Shown: positions 22,666-34,600 of the stretch, piece after piece | Position numbering within the stretch: position 1 is the stretch's first letter | Layout: every line of letters begins with the position of its first letter | Source of the DNA: Ceratodon purpureus | Lineage: Eukaryota > Streptophyta > Bryopsida > Pseudoditrichales > Ditrichaceae | DNA: 64,000 nucleotides | Direction: 5' to 3' | NCBI GenBank assembly: GCA_014871385.1 | Contig: CM026426.1 | Span: 29,749,452-29,813,451 of the forward strand | Made by a program: the position numbers and the translations under genes | Notes under the pieces: model-generated | What the model was told of the DNA's origin: nothing | Database searches by the model: none | Seen by the model: the letters and a program-made list of their open reading frames with translations, nothing else

Positions 22666-24480
22666 ATTTAATAAAAAAACAGAAAGGGAATTAAAATAAA
22701 ATTTAAATAAGCATGAAAGAGAAAACAATTAAAAAAAACAATGAAACAAGTTTTATAACATTTACAATAAAAAGAAAAGAGAATTTTAATAATTGAATTA
22801 GCATGAAAGAAAGAAAAGAGAAGCATAGAGTAAAGTTCCAATGCAAGATTGTATAAGTTGTATAGAGTGTACAAGGCTTGAATTCTGTGCTGATTAAGAT
22901 AAGGATTGGGACCTAGCAACTAGTACACTAAACCTAGGTGTGTACTGCAAGTGTGGGGGTATGGTTGTCGAATCCCTAGAATGTAATAACTGTGCGGACA
23001 ATATTTTTCTCACGGGCCTCGAGATCGCAGTGACGGTGCTTCCCACGTAGCGAATTCACTTCATCTCTATGATAGATCTAAGAGATTCCTAGCACTTTGC
23101 AGCAGGTGACTTCCTTTTGAAGTGGCAAATTCAAGATTTTGAGCTCGGTTTGAGGTTGCGTTTTAGCATAGTGGGGCAAACACTGCCATTCCGTGTTGTA
23201 TGTAGAGGTGCAGTACGATGTCGAGAAGGAAATCTGTAGTCTAGCTTGAAACGTTTGGGAACAACAACTCATTCTGAGGTGCGATGCCAAAGGTGCGTAA
23301 TGCGATGTCAAGGAGGACGAGAGCGGCTGTGGGTCTAGCTCCCAAGGCACTGGCGAGTTATGAGGAGCTGCGGCCATGGCTGGTGGAGGTGGAGCTCGCC
23401 AGGTATGGAGGCATGGACCTTCCGCCGTTTAGGCACATCGCACGTCTCAACGTTTCGGATGGAGAAGGCAGTGGACTGTGAACTGTACCATTGAGCTCCT
23501 CAACATCATGGAGGAGTCCCTTATCCCGTATCCCGTGGCCTCCACCGTCGTCGTGAATCCAGTTGTTCAGTCAAGCTCCGTGTTAGGTTCGAATGTACGG
23601 AGCCAAGGTAATGTCAGCAAGAGTTGGACGGGGGGTTGTTTACATTAAGAAATAGGAAACTAGTGGAGTGTTTGTGCGCCGCAAAAGACTGGATCTCACG
23701 GTGCAGAGTTAGCTTCCTTTACTAAGAGGAGATTTAGGCAGCATATCTAGAGATGCGCAACTGTTAGCTGCTTATCCATATGTCGACTTTAAGTGCACGC
23801 CTTGGTGTTACATGCCGGAAGTGGAGTACCTCCACTTATATGGAGATATGTTTTTTTTTTTTTTTTTTGATAATAATCATTGCTGTTATGGGCTTGAAAA
23901 GAATCTCAGCTAGATGAGTGTGGCCTTAGTAGATGGGTGGCAGCCATTGATTGTACATGAACAATGTTAGTCGGCATGAATCTCATTTGGGTCTTCTCCA
24001 GTTATGAATGTCAGCATCCAAAATTAGAACAATGTGTTAATTTCTTCCACTCTTGTAGAGCGTGTTTACGACTCTCTTCGTCAATTGAATTAACTAAAAT
24101 TTTGCATTTATCATTTCCTCTTAAGGGACCAATGAGTTCGTTAACTTCAATCTGTTAATCCTTTTACGAAGATATCGGGACAGCATGTGTATAATGCAAC
24201 CTCTCATGAGCTGCCTTTCTCAAGTCTCTACAGTGGGGAGCAATGTTCTCATGGCCACAAATTTACAGAATGAGAGTGGATAGGCATGACATAGAACTTA
24301 TTGCAAGGCCCCGAGCAGACTTCAAAAACGTAGCATGGAATCTCGAAATCACTGCTTGGACACAAGCAGAGTGACTTTACTTTCATTGTGTTACTGGGAT
24401 TATTGGATAATCAGAGTGAACACTAGGGGAGCAAGGGATAAATGAAAATATAGGATGGAATGGGGAAAAAAAAATGACCG
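22666..24480. other. Largely non-coding; weak ORF at 23,284-23,481
   Basis: AT-rich to 22,920, then mixed composition. A 65-codon ORF at 23,284-23,481 is basic at its N-terminus and otherwise featureless. A poly-T run lies near 23,851-23,868. No gene could be supported. Confidence 0.5.
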
Positions 24481-25330
24481 AGTCCACATGGAATTTTGGT
24501 TTTGGCAGTGATTTCATTTCCTTCTCATTTTTCTAATTTTGTCAGTTCTATTTTCATTTCCATCTCTCAATTTTCCCCTCTTTTGTACCTTTCAATTTTC
24601 ATTCACATTTCCCCAATTTTGTCCATTTCCTTTCTCGGTTTCATGTACGTTTTAAGTTTTTTTCACATTTTTCCTTTTGATTCTCATTTTTTCCCTTTCA
24701 TTATCATATCTATTTTGACCCTTCATGATCATTTTTTTCCCTTTCTTTCACCCCTCCATTTTCATTCCCAGATATTCATCCATTTCCATTTCCATTTTCA
24801 ATTCCATTTACGATTTTGTTCGCATTGCCATTCTGCCTTTCCATTCTAATTTCCCCCTTTCATTTTCATTTCCATTCCCCCTTTATAATTCTCATTTATC
24901 TCATTCACTCTAATTTTTCCCTTTTATTTTTATTTTCTTTTTCATCCCTGTATCTTGGTGTCTGTCTTCCTCTTTCCCTTACATTTTCATTCTCATCTCC
25001 CCTCAATTATTTACATTTTCGATTTTAGTTTCCTTTTACATTTTCATTTTCATTTTCATTTTTCTCTTTCATGCCGAGTTTTCTCTTTCACTTACGTTAC
25101 CATTGTAACCCTTCATTTTAAGTCAATTCACTTCTGTTTTGCCTTTCATTTCCAGTCCCAATTTCGCTTCCATTTCCATTTCCATTTCCATTTGAAATTC
25201 ATCTTTACTTTCATTTTCATTATCATTTTCTATATTTTCCCCTCTCAATTTTCACTTTCATTTCAATTCTCACCTTCTTCCTTATTTCCTTTTTTAATTT
25301 CTTAGGTCACTTTTTCCTTTCACTACCTTT
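24481..25330 (+). repeat. Low-complexity pyrimidine tract (TTTTCATT-type)
   Basis: About 850 bp dominated by C/T with recurring CATTTTC, CATTTCC and TTCATT units. Long Phe/Ser/His-rich ORFs arise here on the plus strand only because purine-containing stop codons are rare in such sequence. Confidence 0.9.
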
Positions 25331-26534
25331 TTTCATTCATCAACTTCATTTCATATTTTTTATTGTGAAAAAGAGAATATTACACTCAAAGTCCAAAGCA
25401 ACAGAATCTCATACTCGGTATCCAGTTGCAATTTAGTAAGTGCACAGAGAGTTGTTCTAATTAAAACCATGTTCAAATTTTAAAACCACAAGAGGCTTTT
25501 AAGAACTCTTTTAAAGTTTAGTGACGAAAGTGGATCAATTAATGGCCTATCAACATTGACGATTCTAGCGCAATTCATCAAAACCAACTATATATACAAT
25601 TCCAGCGTGGCTACGTGAGGTAATATTTCAATACTTTAACATGTGGCTATTTACTCTTAAGTAAAAATGTTTCGATGTTATTGCAGCTGAACTCTAACTT
25701 CAGGGTCTAATATTGCGTGTTCATACAATCTCAAACCATTTTAAAAGTTAGAAATGGTATGAATATCCAAAATGGCAGCTGACTTCTCAATGACCATTCC
25801 CTGTGTTCAAGTCTCCTCGGTGCTGAGTAGACTTGAACGTGATCAAGTCTGTTTGTTGCGGAGCAGACTTGAACACGTTTAAGTCTGCTCGGCTCCGAGT
25901 AGACTTATCACGACCGCCTCACTCCTCTCGCTGCCCATCGAAATCATTGACGGGGAGCCCTGCAATCATACACTACTAAGTTCCTGGTTGTCACATTGCC
26001 CTCCAGCACAGCATCATCAGTGAGTGAGTTCCTCCTGCCTTTCTGGTTTTGTTTCTAGCGTAAGTATAGTTTCTTCCTCCTTATGAGATGGCACTTGTTG
26101 TGTACTCTCTATGTGTGTAAGATGCTGGATAAGCAGACACTTCAGTCTTTACTCTTCTTCCTTTTGAGTTTTTATGTTTGGTGTTTCAGCTTTCAACCCT
26201 AGAGCTTACTTCACATTTCCTGGGGTCAGTTTTGCTTACAATCAGATCATGTTTTATTGGGATTTTTTTTTCTCTGGAGTTTTTTTTGGGAGGGTTATGG
26301 TGGGTGGGGTGGCATTTTTGAAGTTTGGGTGACTTGGGTTTTTGATTTGGTGGTTTGGTTTGGATGCAGGGATTGAGGTTTGAGAGCGTTAGAATTTTCC
26401 TGGATGTGGATTTTTTTGGAACTTGGGCGCTAACCCTAGGTAGGGGACTGGTATTGGGAGCTTGGAACGATTTTGAAGGAGGTGAAGAAGGTGTGGAGGG
26501 ATCTGAGTGGGCCTGGGCTGAATGGGTTCTATAG
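25331..26534. other. AT-rich intergenic DNA upstream of RAB6 exons
   Basis: Contains three AGACTTGAACR/AAGTCTG inverted motifs between 25,805 and 25,910. No coding region was recognised; part of it may be promoter or leader for the RAB6-like gene. Confidence 0.4.
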
Positions 26535-26765
26535 CGGACACAAACTGCCACAGTGTTGCCGTTGGCGAAGTACAAGCTGGTGTTCTTGGGAGACCAGTCA
26601 GTGGGTAAGCATTGGAACCAGGCTCTAGAATGTGCATAGCATTACTTAGAAGACTAGACGTGTTTTTAGAATCATGTCATCTGATAAAAGTGTTGATTGG
26701 TGTTGCCAGGGAAAACGAGTATTATCACACGGTTCATGTATGATAAATTTGACAACACTTACGAG
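26535..26765 (+). CDS. RABH1: RAB6/RABH small GTPase, first two coding exons
   Basis: Exon 26,535-26,604 encodes LAKYKLVFLGDQSVG and exon 26,710-26,765 encodes GKTSIITRFMYDKFDNTYE. Together they form the P-loop (GDQSVGKT) and switch I start of RAB6/RABH GTPases, which act in Golgi membrane traffic. The introns have GTAAGC...CAG ends, and the split falls in the P-loop glycine (phase 1). A donor follows at 26,766. The next exon expected in this family (starting ATIGIDF) is not in the window, so the gene continues across a very long intron or, more likely, this is a fragment. No ATG is visible between the stop at 26,532 and the first exon; the start may lie in an upstream exon before the TATAG at 26,534. 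Confidence 0.8.
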
Positions 26766-27725
26766 GTTAGAGCCTGTCTTTCTAACTTCTCCTCTGTGGG
26801 TGTAGATTCTTCCGTTTTTGTCACATTCATAGTATTGTGCGCCTTCTGCAGATTTTGCGTTGTGTGTAGGAAAGATGAATGAGTCAACCCAATAAAACGA
26901 GTACCCTCAGTCACAGTGTCCTCTCGCTCAAACGTTGGGTTCTAAGAGCATGTAGACCAAAACTTAGACACTAGAATGTGGGAAATTAATGGGTGGGTTT
27001 GAAAGCACAATTACCTCGTTATTTGGCATTTGCTTTGCTTCACCTCCAAAGCTAGACGGTCCTGCGTCCTCTATCCTTCAAGGGTGATTAGGAGAAGGGA
27101 ATCAGATGCAGAATGTTGCGTCTTCTTACTGGATGGAGAACGAGAATTGCGAGGCCGCTTCACTCTCTCTTGACCTGTGGAAGAGTCCCTGGACTGCAAA
27201 TCTCCTTCCTACACAGACAATGCACTACGTGAGAAATAGATTCTGAAATTGAGATTTCGGAAGCAGGTACTCGGAACACATTGTCAGGCAAATCAACCTA
27301 GGCATGAGGGTGCCTTCGAGGTCAACCATTAGGGTAGGAGGGTTTGAAAAGGCATTGTCTATGGACTAATAGCTTTGTGAACCAACTGCTTGCGGTCCCC
27401 TAGCCCAAGATGATGCACTTAAACTCTGGAAAATACAACTAGAACTCTCGAAATCACTCAAAAAATATGCATGATATGACCGGAATATGATCAACTTAGA
27501 ACATTCTAGCTTAAACAAGATCCTTTTTAACGTGAATCAGTAATCAGTGAATAATGTATGAAATCAATTACGTGACTGGAATGTGAACTACATATATCAA
27601 CGTAACTTACCATCGTAGTCTCTTTCAAAGTTGAATAACCGCCTTCGGCAAGAAAGTCAAGTCTAACTGGCTGGACCTCGGTCTAATCAAACGCATCATT
27701 GTCACCCCTAGCTTCCTGAGCAACA
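26766..27725. other. No gene recognised
   Basis: Sequence after the RAB6-like donor. I looked for the third RAB6 exon and did not find it. The part after about 27,600 may hold unrecognised upstream remains of MULE copy 2. Confidence 0.4.
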
Positions 27726-29681
27726 ATCTTACTAGAGTTCGTGGAGACTCACGGGGTCGTGAAAGTGAACTTCAAGGGGTTTATGGCTGACGGTGCCTAA
27801 GCAAATTGGAATGCAGTTCACATAATCTATGGGAGCGGTAACGCCTCCGAGATGATGATTGACAGAGAGAGGACATGCCTATTCCATTGGAGCCAATCTC
27901 TGCAGCAACATACAAAGGCTGACATTCGACCGAACCTTCGAGCGCAGCACATGAAACTCTGCGAGCAGTACAATAACGCGACGACACTGGCCGAAGCTGA
28001 AACAAAGTTCTTGGCGAACTGAGCATGGTGAATGTCATCCAGGGCTGCGACGGAAAAAGGACTCGCAAATCTAGAAACTTGGCTGGCGTTCTGGAACTTC
28101 CAATGGGGAGGCTCCATAGAATTGGTAAGCAATCTCTCGTCCTTTCAATCTCTGTCGCATCTAAAGCAACTTGCCCTACAGTCAGTTATCGAACAATCAG
28201 CTATCTAACCTAACCTCCAATGTTTGCAGAATCAGAGTGAAGATGAGCTCGCGGAGATGCCATCTTGCAACCTTGCTGAATCAATCTACAACAGATGGAA
28301 GCAGCAGTCTAGAGATTGGGGCAGCGACTTGTATGTTGTAGCTGTGGACAACTTTGTAGGGGCCTTCATGCAATGCGTTGCCTACTTCTAGTTCCTAAAG
28401 AGGGAGCATCCTAGGAAAGTTTCGTCAAAAGAGGAGCTCAAGCTCCGACGGGCACAAAGATCTATAGCGAGGACATGGAACCCAAAAGTCCTACATGAAG
28501 CAATTTTGAATATGCCAGGAGCAAACGACTGGTGCACTGGGAACCCGCATCTTGAAGGGGAGGAGGTATGTGTCTCTGTAAAACGAAAACTTGATGTTGC
28601 CTTCGGAGATGAACGGGAGTCTCATAGGCCGGACAAGATTAGTGTGTCAAGACCTCATATCGAGACTAGAGCTGCTCGCCAAGAGAGCGACTATCCTTCG
28701 ACGTTGGTAATAGCAGACTCTCCTACAAGCAGCAAAGAGGACCAAGCCGACCTTCAACCTCACCAGTCTCCACCTTCAGTTGACTACCATCACGTCACTT
28801 CAGTTGCGGAGACCGCCTGCAACCCTTCCGAGTGGCACATTGCACGACTTCCTAAGACATCCGCCAAGGCCTGCTTCACCCAACATGCCATGACTAAGAA
28901 GAGATGCGTAGCACGGATTGTCCAGCACGGGAAGAGCACTACCGCGCCGACATACATAGGCCTCATGAAGAACTACAAGAAAGACAGAATAGAGACTCAT
29001 CAGTTCTTTTTCTGTAATGACGACATTGACAGGTGCGTCAAGGGTAGCAGACGGAAGTGGGTCCTATTGGTGCCAAAGGTACTTGTGGTCTGGCCCGTGA
29101 AGCTTGGAACAAAGCTGACAAAGAGAGAGATCCTGTCTCTAGAGAATGCCGGCTTCAGATTCCCGCAGCAGATGGAGATGTCATCGAGAAGACTCTTTCA
29201 AGACCGGGCAGCGGCAGTGGACTTCTCGGCCTACCCTACGCCGGCATATCCGGACGAGTTCCCTACCCGGCGATGAAGGAAGCACATTTGACGGAACAAG
29301 AAGGCCCCGTCGACCAAGCATAGCAATAATTGTGCCTCAGCCTTGTCGTTGAACGCGAAGGTGAGCAAGTTGTGCATGCTGCCAGCCCCAGCCCTGGGAT
29401 GCATCGTCACATTGGACTCTGGGATGCTTCCAAAGGTACAGCACTATATCCTGACCATTTCGCAACATCCTTCCTGCACTTGCCCGAATTTCAAGGAGAT
29501 GGCAATTACGGCACTTGGGAAGCGGGGTCAATGGGCTAATTGTAAGCATTTGTACTACTTGTTCAATGCAGTTTGCGGTCTTGAATCAAAGTCGGATATA
29601 TTCATTCATGCAGCTAGTTTTAGCTTCAACAAAGTCAAGCGAGTCCTGGAGAGTGGCCTTTTGAAGTACTTGGAGAACTAG
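27726..29681 (+). pseudogene. MULE transposase, copy 2, 5' truncated
   Basis: The frame opens with KGFMAD (second catalytic Asp), then ANWNAV, DRERTCLFHW and the C-terminal core, then a phase-0 GT-AG intron 28,125-28,229 at the same position as in copy 1. The next exon runs through TAG 28,389-28,391 into the Pro/Ser-rich linker and a SWIM finger (CTCPNF, then CKH near 29,550) and ends TAG at 29,681. In-frame stops are TAA 27,798 (Gln expected in MADGAQANW), TGA 28,020 (Arg) and TGA 28,026 (Trp), plus TAG 28,389. Two compensating frameshifts lie between about 29,265 and 29,340. It lacks the N-terminal half kept by copy 1. Confidence 0.8.
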
Positions 29682-29897
29682 TGATATTTGATTTGTTGTT
29701 CGCACATGTGTAGCCTGTATTTATTTTAGTGGTGAAGTAGTGAGACTAAAAGGGCCACTACCAAAAATTTGCAGTAGCACTGGATTTCATTTCCTCAAAT
29801 TTGTGTGAATCTCGCTCTGAATATACATAAGCTCTGTAAAGAACTATTGAGTAAGCAATGTAAGGAACTATGTAATTCCTAATGAGGCTATGATAAA
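29682..29897. other. 3' flank of MULE copy 2
   Basis: AT-rich, no ORF; may contain the untranslated 3' end of the element. Confidence 0.35.
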
Positions 29898-30056
29898 AGG
29901 GTTTAGAAGGGAGTCACGTAAGTGTGCTCGGATCCAAACAAACCTTTTTCAGGGTTTATGAGGGAGTCACGTAAGTGTGCTCGGGACCAAACAAACCTTT
30001 TGCACGGTTTAGGAGGGAGTCACGTAAGTGTTTGGGCATTCCCAATCCCTTTTCAG
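29898..30056 (+). repeat. 53-bp tandem repeat, three copies
   Basis: GAGTCACGTAAGTGT starts at 29,911, 29,964 and 30,017, each preceded by GGTTTA-like text and followed by ACCAAACAAACC in the first two copies. Confidence 0.85.
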
Positions 30057-30347
30057 ACTCCTAGAACGTAGAGAACTCTGTTTCAAAGGGAGGTATACTA
30101 GTGGCCCACTTTTGTGAGGATTTGATGAATAGGGTAGAAGCTTCTGACCATATTAACCCCACCACGAGGTTTATGCATGACCATGGAGACTATAGACCGT
30201 TTTGAATTTATATTTTTAAAAGGTCCTCTATAGTAATTTATATCTTCGTCAGAACCGCTCTTTCTGTCGCAGATTGCTGTACGAGAGTATGTGTGTATGT
30301 TATGATGCATATCTATGTTCTAATCACTTCCCTGATGCGCACTGTAG

Positions 30348-31411
30348 TCATAATTCATTGTGTTCCAGTTTTTGACACTTGCTTGGATTTTCATCATCCA
30401 CATCGGCTGTTGGGTGACGGTCCTCCACATCCACTACTACCTCACGACATCCAATCCAATCAAGTTGTTTTACCCACTTAGGGCTGTTCTGATTACAGCT
30501 TCTTGTATCCAGGAAAATACCACTATCATTTGCTTTCCAAGCGCAATCAATACACATTATGGGCTGATCGAGGTCATCAGGTGGTTTCCATTGAAATACA
30601 TCATTGCGGGATTGCCTTGTTGCTATTAGAATGAAGTTGCATATCCATTTTGTAATAAAATGTGGATGTGTAGCTCTTCTTAAGATAACTCCTGTGGTAC
30701 GTTCATTCTCAAATTCTCTCTGAAGACGGGATGGCAGTGCTCTGACTATCGTAGCTCCATTTACTGGTCCGGAAACCACCATCAATTCGTGTCAGGGTCG
30801 TTAAGTATTGAAACAAAGTAGTCGCCAAGTCTATCAATCAATCCCCAGGTGTATGGATTAATCCCGAACTAGCCCTTCTTCAGAAAGTGCTTGCAAGCTC
30901 GAGGAGGACTGAATTGAGAGACATATACTCCATCGACCTAAATTCTCCAACGACATTGAGGTTCCTCAGTATGCGGCCATTCATCCCAGATTGGATAGTC
31001 ATTGTCCGAGTATCCTGCCAACTTGATTCGCTTGCTCATCACTTTTGGATTTTCATAAACGCAGACAAGTTCAACAATATAGGATTCCACGCAATTTCAA
31101 CTCTTGGTTTTGTACGTAAATTTGCAGAATAGATTGTTTATGAACATTTCCAAATTCATACGTTGTTGAAGCGGAGAACCAAGAAGAGCTACCGAATTCG
31201 GACTAAGATTTTTAGAGAAACTGTATTCCATTCTAACTAGTCCATTGGTGGCTTTCTTTTCGGCACAATTCACTATAACCGGATGAGAAGATGCGTTTTG
31301 AATCTGGAGGGGACTATGTGTACTCGGTCGCAAAGCATGTACGCAATGAAAATCTAAATACATTATAAAAATCATAGAACAAAGTTGATTCTTACAGACC
31401 TGGTTTCGCAT
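30348..31411 (-). other. Unidentified decayed coding remnants
   Basis: Minus-strand ORFs 31,411-31,097 (104 codons) and 30,785-30,348 (145 codons), with protein-like text between them in other frames (for example ending VMSKRIKLAGYSDNDYP near 31,000), suggest one decayed gene running right to left. I do not recognise a family. The second ORF has Cys and Trp residues and an acidic tail. Confidence 0.3.
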
Positions 31412-32040
31412 ATCTACGAATGGAGGAGAACTATTACTATGTGCAACAATGTTATTTTCTGATTCTGCCTGGAAATTGTAATAGAGGAATTACTGGCAGA
31501 CAAATATTGTGTTCAAAAAAGGATCACGATGTATTCAACTCAAATTCAAGCAGTCATTCACTCGGTTGAATCTAGGCAAGAAGTGATCAATAATTGAAGT
31601 TCGATGTTTTGAATTGTCAAAGGCATTTGAGGAGGTGACCGGTTGAAAGGTTGTTGACATATAAAAGATCACTTTAGCATGTTTACAAAGACACAAATTC
31701 CCAACTGTCATAAAAGAGTGATAGATTCTGTACAGGACCAACGTTTGCAAATAAGAACAAAAGGCCGCTACCGTGTGACCTCAGTGCAAAAACCCAAAAT
31801 AAGCACCAGCCGAACAATTCTTATGACAACATTCCACGGGTGTTGGCCTCTATTCCACTGACCCTAACACCAAGATTTCCACGGTCATAGATCTACGTCC
31901 TCCAGTCATTTCACTGCAATTGTCCACGGCCATAGGTCACATTCCAAACTATATTAAGAATTTCAAAAAACAAAAAAATTGTTAGTCCATAAAATACCGT
32001 AATCTTACCGCTCTAATTCATATTTTCATCAAAATATCCA
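31412..32040. other. AT-rich intergenic DNA
   Basis: No convincing gene. CCACGG/CCACGGT motifs recur near 31,840-31,930. Confidence 0.4.
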
Positions 32041-32087
32041 AAAAGTTACCGCTCTCTGCTCTCCGCTCACTGCTCACCGCTCGCACT
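32041..32087 (-). repeat. Inverted 7-bp tandem repeat (GAGCGGW)n
   Basis: Read on the minus strand this is GAGCGGT, GAGCAGT, GAGCGGA, GAGCAGA, GAGCGGT followed by AACTTT, like 21,721-21,770. Confidence 0.75.
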
Positions 32088-32887
32088 TTAGCGTCGTCCG
32101 CGCTTGCCCATACCACCCGTGGTGCACTGCAGTGCGGACTTCGCTTGGTCAGAACTACGCAAGATGGAGGGAGCATTTCGCAGAGAACTGGTTGAACAGC
32201 TTCGGCTTTTTCAATGTCGCGCATGTGCATTGATTTTCACTATTGCTGAATCCGTATATGCAACCGAATATAACATACTTCCGACTTATGCGTTTGTAGC
32301 TTGCATCGGATAAGCAATTTTTTATTGAAATTCGTTATTGACATGGAGTTGTACATTAGAGTGTCCATTGCGCTGGTCCAGATTCGATATCTGAGTTTTG
32401 CTACAACGGCGCGAGTGGAGATTGGCAGTGCGCCGGATACCGGAGAGGGAGAAAAGAAGCGCAGGCATTTGAACTCGGACATTGGAGGGTGGTATTATGC
32501 GCGCAAGGACAAGTCGACCTCTACATGCCCCCGGAAATCAAAATAGTGTTATCCACCTCCGATTTCTTGGAAGACTGCGACTATTTGCAAGTGACGGAAT
32601 GGATTGCATTGTGATTCTGCAGAGAATTTTCGTACAATTGCTTGGACAATTTACCTTTTTTTAAATTCCCAACAATATACCTGAACTAGGAAAACTTTGA
32701 TCCCAGGCTATTTGTAAGGAATTTTCGAACCTATACTCGTTTGATGACTAAGTTTCTACTAAGGTAGTCATGTTTTTTACAAGGAACTTTCAAACCTATA
32801 CTCTTTCTCTGACTAAATTTCTACGAAGACAGCCATGTTTTAATGGACCGGTTGATATACAGGTCAATTACAATATATAATCTGATG
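32088..32887. other. No gene recognised
   Basis: Short ORFs only. Two diverged copies of a CAAGGAACTTTCAAACCTATACTC-like motif (cited core: TTCRAACCTATACTC) occur near 32,730 and 32,790. Confidence 0.35.
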
Positions 32888-33000
32888 GAAATCAATGTCA
32901 GTTTGAGAAGTAGTTGGTCAGTGTGTCATTTCAGTAGTGTCGGATGGTTCGAACTTCATATTTGCTTGTTAACCATTTGAGCTATGTGAAAATTGAAAAA
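32888..33000 (-). repeat. tRNA-like sequence (pseudo-tRNA or SINE head)
   Basis: On the minus strand TAGCTCAAATGGTTA (32,970-32,984) fits an A-box and GTTCGAACC (32,946-32,954) fits a B-box at roughly tRNA spacing. The stems do not form a clear cloverleaf by eye. Confidence 0.4.
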
Positions 33001-33029
33001 TAATATGTTCCCAATACCCTGTAGCATTC

Positions 33030-33400
33030 GATAGTTTCAAAATTGTCCACCATCGCGGACCACCTCGTAACCCTCTATGTGTTCGTTCACATCGCGTCCG
33101 CCCGGTTTGACAACCTCCGTCCGCAATACGATCGGCATCTAGTCCGCCCACCCCGGATACGCATTATGCCCGCTTTATGGCCCGTCCGAGCCATGTCCGC
33201 CTACCAGTCCGCCCCACTCGCGGACTTCCCCGCCATCCAATGCTCGGGTTCCTCCTCAATCGTCCGCCGCATTAAATCATGTCCGCCCCTGAACCCTAAA
33301 TCGCTTGCCCATCTCTGTCCGCCCGACTGCGCCGTCGGAACTCCTCCGCACATCCACGTCATCGTCCGGGACCACCGCAATGCCAAGTAGGACGCCACGT
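33030..33400 (+). repeat. GTCCG-rich dispersed repeat, copy 2
   Basis: Diverged copy of 19,680-20,060 with the same motif order. It abuts the gypsy RT fragment. Confidence 0.75.
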
Positions 33401-33440
33401 AACGGGGCCGGGTAACTATTTTACCCGCTACTCGCTGGAC

Positions 33441-34046
33441 CTAAAGGACCCTACGCTGACCCCTATTATGACGTCGGAGGACCCCCGTCACGACCCATTC
33501 GGACGTCGCGACAGGATAGTCACGACCCGACGGCATAGAAAACCTAGAATCCGGGACAATGAAAGTGGGTGTGTTCGAATATGCGTGTTTGATTTCTACT
33601 AACGCTATTCTGGCTTCCGGGGTCCAATCCTTGGAGTAGGTATAGTTGGCATGGTTCAACGCGGTGATTGGTGCGGTGATATGTGCTAGTATTTCAATGT
33701 AGATACAACTGAATTGGGACAGGCCAAAGAGCCTCTGTACACCTTTTTGATTTGTGGAAGGTGTCATGTTCAGGATGTCCTGCATTTTCTCAGGGTTGGG
33801 GAGTTTGCCATACTTGCACACGATGTACTCCAGTATCACCCCGACAAAAAATAGGAACATACATTTTTTTGCGTTGAGACTTATCCCGTTGGCTCGACAA
33901 GCGTGGAAGATTTGCATTACAGAAAATTTTGGGTGAAGGAGTGTCCAGTACTTTTGGCTTGGAAATGCAATTAAACTTTTCCGAAAATCAAAGAAATTGG
34001 CCAGTTTGAGTACTTGCAGCAAGTTGCCATCAAATCCATTGGCCAA
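33441..34046 (-). pseudogene. Gypsy reverse transcriptase/RNase H fragment
   Basis: The 201-codon frame resembles the Ty3/gypsy RT thumb to RNase H region: NGISLNAKKCMF, then ILEYIVCKYGKLPNPEKMQ, NQKGVQRLFGLSQF, a PITALNH block, and a DWTPEARIALVEIK block matching the RT connection. It is clearly diverged from family A (45,690-46,040 region). The catalytic RT palm with the DD motif is absent. There are no LTRs nearby, so this is an isolated remnant of a different gypsy lineage. Confidence 0.7.
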
Positions 34047-34240
34047 TCAAAAGGTGGAGCCATGGCAAAGTTGGCACTATGTGGGAAAGTAGTGGGCTTT
34101 GTTGGCAGCATTTGGAATGTCCCGCATGTACTGCGTTGGTAACAGTAATGAGCACCTGGGATAAAATAAAATATTAAGCCAAATATATTATGTATTTAAC
34201 CTTGATACATCGTTTTTGGGAAAATGTACATCAAATTAAA

Positions 34241-34456
34241 CTGGGATTAGTTTATGTTGGCACCGCGTGGCCATGCGGAGCCATGAGGTGTTTAATATCC
34301 GGTACACATGTTGCCGACACATGCGTGGGTGTTGCCACCAACATTAATCTGGGATTATTTATGATGGCACCATGTGGTCATGTGGAGACATGAGTGTATT
34401 ATATACGGTACACATGGTGCCAACACGTGTGTGGGTGTTGCCACCAACACAGTGGC
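34241..34456 (+). repeat. 108-bp tandem duplication
   Basis: Two copies starting CTGGGATTA at 34,241 and 34,349, each containing GGCACC, GTGG, CGGTACACATG and GGGTGTTGCCACCAAC. Confidence 0.85.
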
Positions 34457-34600
34457 CGAGAGATATGGACAGGCCGAGGTACTATTGTGGACATGTTAAA
34501 AATCTAGATTGTCAGATTGTCACAGTTTTGTTGTTAGAGATGGCGCTTCAGGATGTTGCTAACAGGGGAAGGGGTAGTGGATACACGACATCTGTAGCTC

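Noticed and set aside
24496..25305. Overlapping Phe/His/Ser-rich ORFs
   Set aside because: Low-complexity pyrimidine DNA; no codon bias, domain or conservation.
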